37,619 bases of DNA from Parvibaculum sp035325945 (GTDB lineage: Bacteria > Pseudomonadota > Alphaproteobacteria > Parvibaculales > Parvibaculaceae), in the NCBI RefSeq assembly GCF_035325945.1, contig NZ_DAOKYX010000027.1:1-37619 (forward strand). The letters run 5' to 3'. Every line of letters starts with the position of its first letter. The first letter of the stretch is position 1. The translations under genes were made by a program, and so were the position numbers. Positions 30,405-37,619 of the stretch are shown here, piece by piece. The notes below the pieces were generated by a model. It made no database searches, was not told where the DNA came from, and worked only from the letters and a program-made list of their open reading frames with translations.

Positions 30405-30489
30405 GCGGTCGTGGCGGAATTGGTAGACGCGCAGCGTTGAGGTCGCTGTGGGGCAACCCGTGGAAGTTCGAGTCTTCTCGACCGCACCA
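30405..30489 (+). tRNA. tRNA-Leu (anticodon GAG)
   Basis: The acceptor stem GCGGTCG (30405-30411) pairs with CGACCGC (30479-30485), followed by discriminator A and an encoded CCA (30487-30489). The D-arm contains GGTAGAC. The anticodon stem CAGCG/CGCTG encloses TTGAGGT, giving anticodon GAG, which reads CUC/CUU leucine codons. A long variable arm (GGGCAACCC) is typical of class II tRNAs. The TTCGAGT loop marks the T-arm. It lies between cysH and an intrinsic terminator. Confidence 0.96.
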
Positions 30490-30521
30490 TGTCCAGGGAA
30501 TGAAGTAAGCTACGAATGATG

Positions 30522-30556
30522 AAAAGCCGGCTGGCCCCTCGGGCAGCCGGCTTTTT
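30522..30556 (+). terminator. Terminator after tRNA-Leu
   Basis: AAAAGCCGGCTG (30522-30533) pairs with CAGCCGGC (30544-30551) plus the T-run TTTTT (30552-30556), a perfect 8-bp GC core extended by A-T pairs. The inner CCC/GGG can pair as well. It lies 33 nt after the tRNA CCA. The A-run on the left makes it potentially bidirectional. Confidence 0.9.
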
Positions 30557-30697
30557 CATTTGCGCAGGTTCATTTGTTCAGGCGCTTCCGGCTGGCCCAT
30601 GCGGGGCATTCGCCCGCTGGCGATATGCCGGTAAATCGAGCACACTCCGGCTGAACATTCCTTCCGGCAGGTTTCCTGAAGATTCTTCGAGGACAAA

Positions 30698-31687
30698 ATG
30701 AGTGAGCCCGATTCGCGCAGCCGTCTCCTGGCGATGATCGGCGCAGTCCTGATTGCGGCTGCCACGGCCCTGCTGCCGGGCGGCGCGGCGGCGGAGGGCT
30801 GGCGGGACGGCACGCCCATGACGACGGCGCGCGCCTATGCGGGTGCGGCGCTTCTGGGCGACGATCTCTATGTGATCGGCGGCGGCGGCATTTCGGGGCC
30901 GCGCTCCATGACTGAAATCTACGACACGGTCGGCGACATATGGCGGGCGGCGGCGGCCTTGCCCGTCGGCCTTCAGCAATTCGGCATCGCGGTCAGCGGC
31001 GGCAAGATCTATGTGGCGGGCGGTTATTCCGCGCGCGGCACGCGCGACGAGCGGATCGAGGAGGAGAGCGACAATCTCTGGATTTTCGATCCGGCGGTCG
31101 GCACATGGATCAGCGGCGCGCCGATGCCGTCGAGCCGCGTGGCGCTGGGGCTCGCTGCAGCGGGCGGCAAACTCTATGCGATCGGCGGCAAGGGGCCCGA
31201 CGCTGGCCGCGTCTTCGTCTATTCGCCGGAGACCGAACGCTGGGCCGTCGCGGCGGCGTCCATGCCTGCGCCCCGTTCGGACCTTGCGCTCGCCGTCATC
31301 GGAGACGAGATTTATGTGATCGGCGGGCACGAGGGCAAAGCGGCCACGCCGCGCGTCGACATTTTCGATACGGCGCGGCAGACATGGCGGCCGGGCCCTG
31401 CATTGCCCTCGCCGCGCGAGGGGCATGTGGCTGCCGTTCTCGATGGCCGGATACATGTCACGGGCGGCGAGAGCCTTTCGCCGCCGCGCAGCTATGCCGA
31501 TCATTTCGTGCTAGATGCGAAAGGTGGCGCATGGGGCCGCGCGGCGCCGCTGCCGACGCCGCGCCATGCGGCGGTTGCCGCCGTTGCGCATGGCCGGCTT
31601 TTCGTTATCGGCGGCAGCCCCGGCGCTGGCGTCTATACGGTCTTCACCCAGTCCGATGTCGTCGACATCTATTCGCCTGACAAATAA
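30698..31687 (+). CDS. Secreted kelch-repeat protein
   Basis: This 329-aa protein has a signal peptide with a long polar start (hydrophobic core LLAMIGAVLIAAATALL, cleavage likely after GGAAA). Six kelch repeats follow, each with a GG blade: YVIGGGG, YVAGGYS, YAIGGKG, YVIGGHE, HVTGGES and FVIGGSP. They should form a six-bladed beta-propeller in the periplasm or outside the cell. No catalytic residues can be named; the family includes sialate mutarotase-like and galactose-oxidase-like folds. It is separated from the isovaleryl-CoA dehydrogenase by only 17 nt, so it is probably co-transcribed, yet has no obvious link to acyl-CoA metabolism. Confidence 0.85.
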   Translation: MSEPDSRSRLLAMIGAVLIAAATALLPGGAAAEGWRDGTPMTTARAYAGAALLGDDLYVIGGGGISGPRSMTEIYDTVGDIWRAAAALPVGLQQFGIAVSGGKIYVAGGYSARGTRDERIEEESDNLWIFDPAVGTWISGAPMPSSRVALGLAAAGGKLYAIGGKGPDAGRVFVYSPETERWAVAAASMPAPRSDLALAVIGDEIYVIGGHEGKAATPRVDIFDTARQTWRPGPALPSPREGHVAAVLDGRIHVTGGESLSPPRSYADHFVLDAKGGAWGRAAPLPTPRHAAVAAVAHGRLFVIGGSPGAGVYTVFTQSDVVDIYSPDK

Positions 31688-31704
31688 CAAGAGAAGCGTT
31701 CGAC

Positions 31705-32877
31705 ATGGTTGCCAATGATTTCCAGTCACTCGATTTCGATCTCGGCGAAACGGCCGACATGATCCGCGACACGGTGCGCTCCTTCACCGCCGACAGGATC
31801 GCGCCGCGCGCCGCCGAGATCGACCGCACCAACAGCTTTCCGCGCGATCTCTGGCCAGAGCTTGGAAATCTCGGCCTGCTCGGCATCACGGTCGAGGAAG
31901 AGTTCGGCGGCGCGGGGCTCGGCTATCTCGAGCATGTCGTCGCGATGGAGGAGATCAGCCGCGGTTCGGCGAGCGTCGGTCTTTCCTATGGCGCGCACTC
32001 CAATCTCTGCGTGAACCAGCTTCGCCGCTGGGGCACCGAAGCGCAGAAGCGCAGATATCTGCCGAAGCTCATTTCGGGCGAGCATGTCGGCGCGCTCGCC
32101 ATGTCGGAGCCGGGCGCGGGGTCAGACGTCGTCTCCATGCGGCTCAAGGCCGAGAAGAAGGGCGACCGCTACATTCTCAACGGCAATAAGATGTGGATCA
32201 CCAACGGTCCCGACGCGGAGACGCTGATCGTCTATGCGAAGACCGATCCCACTGCGGGGCCGAAGGGCATCACGCCCTTCATCATCGAGAAGTCGTTCAA
32301 GGGCTTCTCGCCTGCGCAGAAGCTCGACAAGCTCGGCATGCGCGGCTCGAACACGGCCGAACTCGTCTTCGAGGATTGCGAGGTGCCGGAGGAGAACATT
32401 CTCGGCAAGGTCAATGAAGGCGTGCGCGTGCTGATGTCGGGCCTCGACTATGAGCGCGCCGTGCTCGCCGCCGGGCCGCTCGGCATCATGCAGGCCTGCA
32501 TGGATGTGGTCGTGCCCTATGTGCATGAGCGCAAGCAGTTCGGAGAGCCCATCGGCACGTTCCAGCTCATGCAGGGCAAGCTTGCCGACATGTATTCGAC
32601 GATGAATGCCTGCCGTGCCTATGTCTATGCCGTGGCGAAAGCCTGCGACCGCGGGCAGACGACGCGAAAGGACGCCGCGGGCGCGATCCTTTATGCGGCC
32701 GAGAAGGCGACATGGATGGCGCTCGAGGCGATCCAGACGCTGGGCGGCAACGGTTACATCAACGATTATCCGACGGGCCGCCTGCTGCGCGATGCGAAGC
32801 TCTATGAAATCGGCGCGGGCACGAGCGAAATCCGCCGTATGCTGATCGGCCGCGAACTCTTCAACGAAACGGCCTGA
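31705..32877 (+). CDS. ivd: Isovaleryl-CoA dehydrogenase
   Basis: The 390-aa acyl-CoA dehydrogenase oxidises isovaleryl-CoA to 3-methylcrotonyl-CoA in leucine breakdown, with FAD as cofactor. Family blocks include LGITVEEEFGGAGLGYLEH, AMSEPGAGSDVVSM, the flavin-binding KMWITNGPDAE, and YERAVLAAGPLGIMQA. The catalytic base of IVDs is the Glu in the last block, Glu250 here; other acyl-CoA dehydrogenases place it near residue 370. This position supports IVD rather than a short-chain dehydrogenase. The methylcrotonyl-CoA carboxylase genes that often follow are absent; a thioesterase follows after 4 nt. Confidence 0.92.
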   Translation: MVANDFQSLDFDLGETADMIRDTVRSFTADRIAPRAAEIDRTNSFPRDLWPELGNLGLLGITVEEEFGGAGLGYLEHVVAMEEISRGSASVGLSYGAHSNLCVNQLRRWGTEAQKRRYLPKLISGEHVGALAMSEPGAGSDVVSMRLKAEKKGDRYILNGNKMWITNGPDAETLIVYAKTDPTAGPKGITPFIIEKSFKGFSPAQKLDKLGMRGSNTAELVFEDCEVPEENILGKVNEGVRVLMSGLDYERAVLAAGPLGIMQACMDVVVPYVHERKQFGEPIGTFQLMQGKLADMYSTMNACRAYVYAVAKACDRGQTTRKDAAGAILYAAEKATWMALEAIQTLGGNGYINDYPTGRLLRDAKLYEIGAGTSEIRRMLIGRELFNETA

Positions 32878-32881
32878 TCCC

Positions 32882-33664
32882 ATGGAATCTGTTTTCAAGG
32901 TTGATGGCGCGATTGCGCATGCGCGCACTCATGCCGCGGGCCCATGGGACCCTTCGATGCAGCATGGCGGCGCGCCGTCGTCGCTTCTCGCCTGGGCGAT
33001 CGAGCGCATCCCGACCGCCGTGCCCATGCAGGTGGCGCGGCTCACCTTCGATCTGTTGCGCCCGGTTCCGCTCGGTGATCTCGAGGTGCGGACGGAAGTC
33101 GTGCGCGAGGGCCGCAAGATCCAGCTTTGCGCCGCGAGCCTTCTGGCGGGCGGCAAGGAGGTCGTGCGGGCAAGCGCGCTCAAGATTCGCGCGGGCGACT
33201 ATGCGGAACTCTCCGGGCTGACCGATCAGCCCGTGAGCGTGCCGGGGCCTTTGCAATCGCCGCCCATCGACGAGGCGGTTCGCATGAGCAGCGGCTTCAT
33301 CTCCGGGCTCGATGTGCGGAATGCCCGAGGCAGTTTCGGCCTTCTCGGCGCGGGCGGACCGGCGGCCTGCTGGTTCCGGCTCAACCGGCCGATCGTCGAA
33401 GGGGAGGGCAATTCTGCGCTGATGCGCGCGGCCGCCGTCTCCGATTTCTGCAACGGCGTTTCGTCCGTGCTCGACCGGAGCTGGACCTTCCTCAACGGCG
33501 ATCTGTCGATCAACCTCGCGCGGATGCCGGTGGGCGAGTGGATACTGCTCGACGCCGAGGCATGGCTTGGGACGGATGGCGTCGGCATCGCGGCGGGCCG
33601 CCTTGCCGATGAGCAGGGCTATTTCGGCCGCGCCGTGCAGAGCCTCGTCATCGAGAAGCGCTAG
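32882..33664 (+). CDS. Acyl-CoA thioesterase family protein (double hotdog)
   Basis: The 260-aa protein resembles TesB-like double-hotdog thioesterases. The N-terminal half has GPWDPSMQHGGAPSSLLAWAIER, the hotdog helix with the conserved HGG, and MQVARLTFDLLRPVPLGDLEV. The C-terminal half has CNGVSSVLDRSWTFLNGDLSINLARMP, a second hotdog. Such enzymes hydrolyse acyl-CoA esters in the cytoplasm; chain-length preference is not evident. It is 4 nt from ivd, probably the same mRNA, and is followed by a hairpin terminator. It could return CoA from branched or excess acyl-CoA. Confidence 0.82.
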   Translation: MESVFKVDGAIAHARTHAAGPWDPSMQHGGAPSSLLAWAIERIPTAVPMQVARLTFDLLRPVPLGDLEVRTEVVREGRKIQLCAASLLAGGKEVVRASALKIRAGDYAELSGLTDQPVSVPGPLQSPPIDEAVRMSSGFISGLDVRNARGSFGLLGAGGPAACWFRLNRPIVEGEGNSALMRAAAVSDFCNGVSSVLDRSWTFLNGDLSINLARMPVGEWILLDAEAWLGTDGVGIAAGRLADEQGYFGRAVQSLVIEKR

Positions 33665-33669
33665 GCGGA

Positions 33670-33704
33670 GGGCGCAGGCGGCGGCTGCCGCCCGCGCCCC
33701 GTTT
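33670..33704 (+). terminator. Terminator between thioesterase and PAP2 genes
   Basis: GGGCGC (33670-33675) pairs with GCGCCC (33694-33699) and GGCGGC (33677-33682) with GCCGCC (33687-33692), a 12-bp stem broken by one A-C mismatch around the loop GGCT. TTT at 33702-33704 follows. It lies 5 nt after the thioesterase stop and ends the kelch-ivd-thioesterase transcript. Confidence 0.65.
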
Positions 33705-33706
33705 CG

Positions 33707-34582
33707 CTATTTGACGAGCCGGACGAGCCTGAAGGCCATTGGCGCGATGGCGGTCATGTAGAAGCCCAGGAAGGCGCCGATGCCATAGCCGGCGATGCTG
33801 GCGTCGAGCGCGAGCGTTGCGGCGGCCTTCATGAGCGCGTCGCGCAGCAGGAAGAGCGCGACGACACCGGCGACGCCCATGACGATGCGCAGCCACCAGG
33901 CAGGCAGAACGGGCGCCTCGGGTGCAAGCCGCCGGTCCATGTCCGCGCCAGCGACCCAGCCGAAGAGGAGGGCGAGGACGGTGAGCGTCGCGTCTGGCTT
34001 TTCCCCATTCGGCCATGTGTAGAACAGCACCACGGCCGCAAGCGCGATGATCGCGAGGTGGAGCGCGGCCGGCCATCTGCGCGCGACGTCGAAGGTCGGC
34101 GACAAGAGCCAGGCGAAGATGAAAATGCCGGCAAGGCCGAGCCCGATGCCGGTCAGCACGTCGTCGGGATCATGCACGCCGAGATAGAGGCGGCTCAGGC
34201 TGACGCCAGCGACGATGACGAGCGCCGCGCCCCATGCCCAGGGGCGGCGCAGCTCATAGGCGAGCCAGAGCCACATTGCCGCCGCGACCTGCGCATGGCC
34301 GCTGGGGCGGCCATAGGAGCCCGTGACGCGCTCGTCGAGCCAGTATTTCTCGTCCGGGCGCGGGTCCTGCCAGAGGTCCTTCAGCCAGCCATTGATGACC
34401 GCCGTGATGGCGATGAGGATGGTGAGGCGCGTGGCGCGCTCTCGATCCCAGAGCCAGTAGGCGAGCGGCAGGGCGATCAGAAAGAAATTGGTGTAGCCAA
34501 GCCAGGTGAAGGCATTGGCGAGATGCGTCGCCGCGTCGCTTCGCAGCGGCAGCACCCAGTCCATATCATGCAGAAAATTCAC
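33707..34582 (-). CDS. PAP2-family membrane phosphatase (GTG start)
   Basis: The protein (291 aa from GTG) contains the type-2 phosphatidic acid phosphatase signature: KDLWQDPRP, then YGRPSGHAQ, then SRLYLGVHDPDD, the three catalytic blocks. At least seven hydrophobic segments are visible, four of them after the catalytic domain, so it is an integral membrane enzyme. Substrates in the family include phosphatidic acid and undecaprenyl pyrophosphate. GTG 34582 has GGAG 6 nt upstream; ATG 34597, fifteen bases earlier, has AAAGGA directly against it and is less likely. It is convergent with the thioesterase gene and divergent from the thiolase gene. Confidence 0.85.
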   Translation of the reverse strand: MNFLHDMDWVLPLRSDAATHLANAFTWLGYTNFFLIALPLAYWLWDRERATRLTILIAITAVINGWLKDLWQDPRPDEKYWLDERVTGSYGRPSGHAQVAAAMWLWLAYELRRPWAWGAALVIVAGVSLSRLYLGVHDPDDVLTGIGLGLAGIFIFAWLLSPTFDVARRWPAALHLAIIALAAVVLFYTWPNGEKPDATLTVLALLFGWVAGADMDRRLAPEAPVLPAWWLRIVMGVAGVVALFLLRDALMKAAATLALDASIAGYGIGAFLGFYMTAIAPMAFRLVRLVK

Positions 34583-34670
34583 GCGAAGCTCCCCCATTCC
34601 TTTGTTTTGAGCTAGGTTGCGAATCCCCACCCAGCCCATTTTGGTTCCGCATCTTAGCCCCGAGGATAAA

Positions 34671-35876
34671 ATGGCCAAATCAGCTCATGCCGCCGATCCT
34701 GTTGTCATCGTCAGCGCCGCGCGAACGCCGATGGGAGGATTCCAGGGCGATCTTGCGAGCCTGAGCGGGCCGGAGCTTGGGGCCATCGCCGTTCGGGCGG
34801 CGGTCGAGAGGGCGGGGCTTCCATCCGGCTCCGTCGATGAGGTGCTGATGGGCTGCGTGCTCAGCGCGGGCGCGAAGCAGGCCCCGGCGCGGCAGGCGGC
34901 GCTGCTTGGCGGGCTCGATCAGTCGACGCCCTGCACCACGGTGAGCAAGGTTTGCGGATCGGGCATGAAGGCGATCATGCTCGGCGCGGATGCGCTGGCG
35001 CTCGGTCATGGCGATGTCATCGTGGCGGGCGGCATGGAGAGCATGACCAACGCGCCATATCTCCTCACCAGAGCGCGCGGCGGCTACCGCCTCGGCCATG
35101 GCGAGGTCAAGGACCACATGTTCCTCGACGGGCTGGAGGATGCCTATGAAGGCCGGCTCATGGGGACTTATGCCGAGGAGACGGCGCGGCACTATCAGTT
35201 CTCGCGCGAGGCGCAGGATGCCTATGCGACGGCCTCGCTTGCGCGCGCGAAAGACGCGATTGCCAATGGGAGCTTCGCTCCTGAAATCGTGCCCGTGTCG
35301 GTGAAGGGCAGGAAGGGCGAGGTCGAGATCACCGAGGACGAACAGCCGCTCAAGGCCGATCCCGCGAAGATACCGACGCTGAAGCCCGCCTTCGCAAAAG
35401 ACGGTTCGGTGACTGCGGCGAATTCGAGTTCGATTTCGGACGGCGCGGCGGCGCTGGTGATGATGCGCCTTTCGGAAGCGGAGAGGCGCGGGCTTCAGCC
35501 CATCGCCGCGATCCGTGGCCATGCGGCGCATGCGCAGGCGCCGGCCTGGTTCACCACCGCGCCCGTCGGCGCGATCAACAAGCTCCTTGAGCGGACGGGT
35601 TGGACGAGCAGCGATGTCGATCTCTATGAGATCAACGAGGCTTTTGCCGTCGTCGCCATGGCGGCGATGCACGAGCTTGGCCTTGCCCATGACAACATGA
35701 ATGTCTATGGCGGCGCCTGCGCGCTCGGCCATCCGATCGGCGCATCGGGCGCGCGGATCGTTGTGACGCTTCTCAATGCGTTGAAGCAGAAGGGCGGCAA
35801 GCGCGGCGTGGCCTCGCTCTGCATCGGCGGCGGCGAGGCGACAGCGCTCGCGGTCGAGATGTTCCAGGGAGCCTGA
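34671..35876 (+). CDS. Acetyl-CoA C-acetyltransferase (thiolase)
   Basis: This 401-aa thiolase condenses or cleaves acetoacetyl-CoA. Cys95 in SKVCGSGMKA is the acyl-carrying nucleophile, His354 in ALGHPIGASGAR and Cys384 in SLCIGGGE complete the active site. The pentapeptide block GGMESMTNAPYLL is typical of acetoacetyl-CoA thiolases (AtoB/PhaA). ATG 34671 gives MAKSAHAADPVVIVSAARTP; a frame open upstream to 34617 has no support. In this region it could finish leucine degradation or start polyhydroxybutyrate synthesis. It is followed by a DUF1489 gene after 28 nt. Confidence 0.93.
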   Translation: MAKSAHAADPVVIVSAARTPMGGFQGDLASLSGPELGAIAVRAAVERAGLPSGSVDEVLMGCVLSAGAKQAPARQAALLGGLDQSTPCTTVSKVCGSGMKAIMLGADALALGHGDVIVAGGMESMTNAPYLLTRARGGYRLGHGEVKDHMFLDGLEDAYEGRLMGTYAEETARHYQFSREAQDAYATASLARAKDAIANGSFAPEIVPVSVKGRKGEVEITEDEQPLKADPAKIPTLKPAFAKDGSVTAANSSSISDGAAALVMMRLSEAERRGLQPIAAIRGHAAHAQAPAWFTTAPVGAINKLLERTGWTSSDVDLYEINEAFAVVAMAAMHELGLAHDNMNVYGGACALGHPIGASGARIVVTLLNALKQKGGKRGVASLCIGGGEATALAVEMFQGA

Positions 35877-35904
35877 TGGCTTCCAATCGCGGGAGTGATT
35901 GGGC

Positions 35905-36345
35905 GTGACGCTTCATCTGATCAAGCTTTGTGTCGGCGCTGACGACGTCGAGGATTTGCGGAGCTGGCAGCAGGAGCGGCTTGCCGAAAAGCGCAGGCGC
36001 AAGGAGCCGCAGGTGCTCGCGCATGTCACGCGCATGGTGCCGACCCGCGCGGACGAACTGCTCGACGGCGGTTCGCTCTACTGGGTGATGAAGGGCTTCA
36101 TCCGCTGCCGCCAGCGGCTTCTCGGCATCGAGCCTTTTGTCGACGGGGAGGGCGTGAAGCGCTGCGGTCTTGTTCTCGATCCCGAGATCGTGCTGACGCG
36201 CCGCCGCGAAAGGCGGCCCTTTCAGGGCTGGCGCTATCTGCCAGCCGCCGACGCGCCTGCCGATGTGAAAAGCAGTGAGGGCGACGAGACGGACGAGATG
36301 CCCGAAGCGATGCGGCGGGAACTCGAGGAACTGGGCCTGCTCTAG
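35905..36345 (+). CDS. DUF1489 family protein (GTG start)
   Basis: The 146-aa protein starts MTLHLIKLCVGADDVEDLRSW and carries TRMVPTRADELLDGGSLYWVMKG, FIRCRQRLLGI and the acidic C-terminal tail. This pattern is that of DUF1489, found in alphaproteobacteria and of unknown function. GTG 35905 follows GGGAG at 35891-35895; TTG 35899 is a weaker alternative. Basic patches (ERLAEKRRRK, LTRRRERRP) suggest nucleic-acid binding, which is only a guess. Its stop overlaps the convergent panC stop at CTAG (36342-36345). Confidence 0.82.
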   Translation: MTLHLIKLCVGADDVEDLRSWQQERLAEKRRRKEPQVLAHVTRMVPTRADELLDGGSLYWVMKGFIRCRQRLLGIEPFVDGEGVKRCGLVLDPEIVLTRRRERRPFQGWRYLPAADAPADVKSSEGDETDEMPEAMRRELEELGLL

Positions 36346-37208
36346 ACCGGCATGTTGTCGATGAGCCGCGTACGGCCGATCTTGGCCGCGACGAGGATGC
36401 GCGCAGGCGCCGTGACGCGGCCGCTCGGGAACGACGCGAGCGAGGATGCGTCGCGCACTTCGAGATAATCGACATGGTCGAAGCCAAGCGCGCGGATGCG
36501 GTCCGCGCCTTCGCGCGTCGCGTCGGGAATGATCGCGCCTTTCGCGATCTTCTCCGCCGTCTCGCGCAGGATCACGTTGAGCTGGCCCGCGGCCTTGCGC
36601 TCCTCCGACGAGAGATAGACGTTGCGTGACGACATGGCGAGGCCGTCCGCCTCGCGCATGATGGCGCCGCCGACGATTTCGACCGGAATGTCGAGATCGG
36701 CGACCATGCGGCGGATCACCTGAAGCTGCTGCCAGTCCTTCTCGCCGAAGCAGGCGATGTCGGGAAGCGACTGGAGGAGGAGCTTCGAGACGACAGTGGC
36801 GACGCCTGCGAAATGGGTCGGGCGGAACTGGCCTTCGAGCGGTTCGGAAACGCCTGCCACCGATACTTTGGTCGAGAAGCCCGTCGGGTACATCTCGGCG
36901 GCGGAAGGCGCGAAGATGAGGTCGGCGCGGCCTGCGAGCCTTTCCGCGTCGGCCTTCTCGGTGCGCGGATAGGCGTCGAGGTCTTCATGCGGCGCGAACT
37001 GCGTCGGATTGACGAAGATGGAGACGATGACGCGGTCGGCCTTCGTCCTGGCGAGGTCGACGAGCGAGAGGTGCCCTTCATGCAGCGCGCCCATGGTGGG
37101 GACGAGAGCGATCTTCAGCCCCGCCTTGCGCCATGCGGCGATTTCGGCGCGCAAATCCGCCACCATGCGCGCGACGGGCAGGGAATAGCTGGTTCTGTCG
37201 ATCGTCAT
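36342..37208 (-). CDS. panC: Pantothenate synthetase
   Basis: PanC (288 aa) joins pantoate and beta-alanine with ATP to make pantothenate, the precursor of CoA used by many neighbouring enzymes. The HIGH-like motif is HEGH at 43-46 (VPTMGALHEGH). FGEKDWQQL at 154-162 and the KMSKS-like MSSRNVYLS at 192-200 are in place, and FVNPTQF precedes them. Length is typical (about 280 aa). panB is not adjacent in the window. It is convergent with the DUF1489 gene with overlapping stops and divergent from a secreted protein gene. Confidence 0.95.
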   Translation of the reverse strand: MTIDRTSYSLPVARMVADLRAEIAAWRKAGLKIALVPTMGALHEGHLSLVDLARTKADRVIVSIFVNPTQFAPHEDLDAYPRTEKADAERLAGRADLIFAPSAAEMYPTGFSTKVSVAGVSEPLEGQFRPTHFAGVATVVSKLLLQSLPDIACFGEKDWQQLQVIRRMVADLDIPVEIVGGAIMREADGLAMSSRNVYLSSEERKAAGQLNVILRETAEKIAKGAIIPDATREGADRIRALGFDHVDYLEVRDASSLASFPSGRVTAPARILVAAKIGRTRLIDNMPV

Positions 37209-37308
37209 GGCGTCTCTCCGGGCGTCTCTCCGTAATTCCGCGGCGGACCTTATCGGATCGGGGCAGCGCGCTCAACGCGCACTGGCGATGGCGCGCGGCA
37301 TCTCCCAT

Positions 37309-37619
37309 ATGAGGCTCATGGACAGGAAGGCCATCATCGCTCTCGGCGCCGCCATCGCCGTTGCGGCTTGTTCAGCCGTAGCGGGGCCTGCCCGCGCAGC
37401 TGAATTCCCGTGGGAGCCGGCAACGCCAGCCGCGCCGCCGCCGCTCAACGCGCCGCAATCGAAAGCGCCGGTATTCAAGACGCCCGGAGTGGAGGCGCCG
37501 AGCCGTGTCGTGCCCGGCCATTGGAGCCGTTACGGCTTCGTGCCGACGCGCAAGAGCGAAGGGCCGCCGCCCGCGCCAGCGGCACCCGGCGCGAAGACGC
37601 AAGGCTGGGTGCCCGGCCA
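37309..37619 (+). CDS. Secreted proline-rich protein with VPGHW motifs (partial, runs off the window)
   Basis: An open frame without stop extends to the window end, about 103 codons. The N-terminus is a signal peptide (IIALGAAIAVAACSAVAG, cleavage likely after ARA; a lipoprotein site at the Cys is possible). A Pro/Ala-rich segment follows, with VVPGHWSRYGFVP and, at the very end, GWVPGH, which look like repeats of the YxWxxGxW type found in envelope proteins. ATG 37309 is used; ATG 37318 with GAGG upstream and ATG 37288 are alternatives in the same frame. The 100-bp gap to panC would hold both promoters. Confidence 0.6.
   Translation, partial: MRLMDRKAIIALGAAIAVAACSAVAGPARAAEFPWEPATPAAPPPLNAPQSKAPVFKTPGVEAPSRVVPGHWSRYGFVPTRKSEGPPPAPAAPGAKTQGWVPG

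Noticed and set aside
30516..30701. 61-codon frame after tRNA-Leu
   Set aside because: It begins inside the intrinsic terminator and overlaps the kelch start; no ribosome-binding site and no recognisable sequence.
1..37619. Mobile elements, CRISPR arrays, toxin-antitoxin or defence genes
   Set aside because: No direct-repeat array, transposase, integrase, attachment site beside the tRNA, or known defence domain was seen; composition is even apart from the short AT-rich island at 28802-28865.

Overview
The window is a GC-rich stretch (roughly 63-65 % G+C by eye) of a bacterial chromosome. Gene order and protein sequences point to an alphaproteobacterium. The evidence is an S10-spc-alpha ribosomal cluster without rpmJ, infA or rpsD, an ATP12-type F1 chaperone, adjacent pccB-pccA, and a DUF1489 protein. 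The set looks closest to Parvibaculum-like or Hyphomicrobiales relatives; that placement is inference from memory of the families, not a search. No insertion sequence, prophage, integrase, CRISPR array or other mobile element was found, and no gene-free stretch exceeds 300 bp.

Region 1 (1-14297) is the translation supercluster: the end of tuf, then rpsJ-rplC-rplD-rplW-rplB-rpsS-rplV-rpsC-rplP-rpmC-rpsQ (S10), rplN-rplX-rplE-rpsN-rpsH-rplF-rplR-rpsE-rpmD-rplO-secY-adk (spc), and rpsM-rpsK-rpoA-rplQ (alpha), closed by a textbook terminator. Most genes overlap by 1-8 nt or lie within a few tens of nt. The main break is between adk and rpsM. There a near-consensus sigma-70 promoter (TTGACT-N16-TATAAT) precedes a leader of about 200 nt with strong hairpins. 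A second structured leader precedes rpoA, which starts with TTG.

Region 2 (14438-16805) is envelope quality control and iron storage: an HtrA/DegP protease facing a convergent bfd-bfr pair, with a Fur-box-like 21-bp inverted repeat upstream of bfd.

Region 3 (16899-22877) is a tightly coupled run, rarA-crcB-rluC-type synthase-HAD phosphatase-AsmA-ATP12, with 4-nt overlaps at four junctions.

Region 4 (23050-28759) holds propionyl-CoA carboxylase (pccB, pccA), a secreted or membrane protein with a bactofilin-like domain, lipB (convergent), and an isolated 75-aa FliN/SpoA-domain protein.

Region 5 (28760-30556) holds an AT-rich regulatory island with a 9-bp inverted repeat, a siroheme-synthase N-terminal-domain protein coupled to an APS-reductase-type cysH, and tRNA-Leu(GAG) with a terminator.

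Region 6 (30698-37619) holds a secreted kelch protein, an isovaleryl-CoA dehydrogenase and a thioesterase (one operon with terminator), a PAP2 membrane phosphatase (convergent), a thiolase plus a DUF1489 gene, convergent panC, and the start of a secreted proline-rich protein cut off by the window end. The PCC, IVD and thiolase genes together suggest catabolism of branched-chain amino acids or odd-chain acyl groups.

No defence or mobile system is visible. The best candidates for something undescribed are RNA or DNA regulatory structures (rpsM leader, rpoA leader, cys-region palindrome) and small or secreted proteins (orphan FliN-like, bactofilin-like membrane protein, kelch protein).
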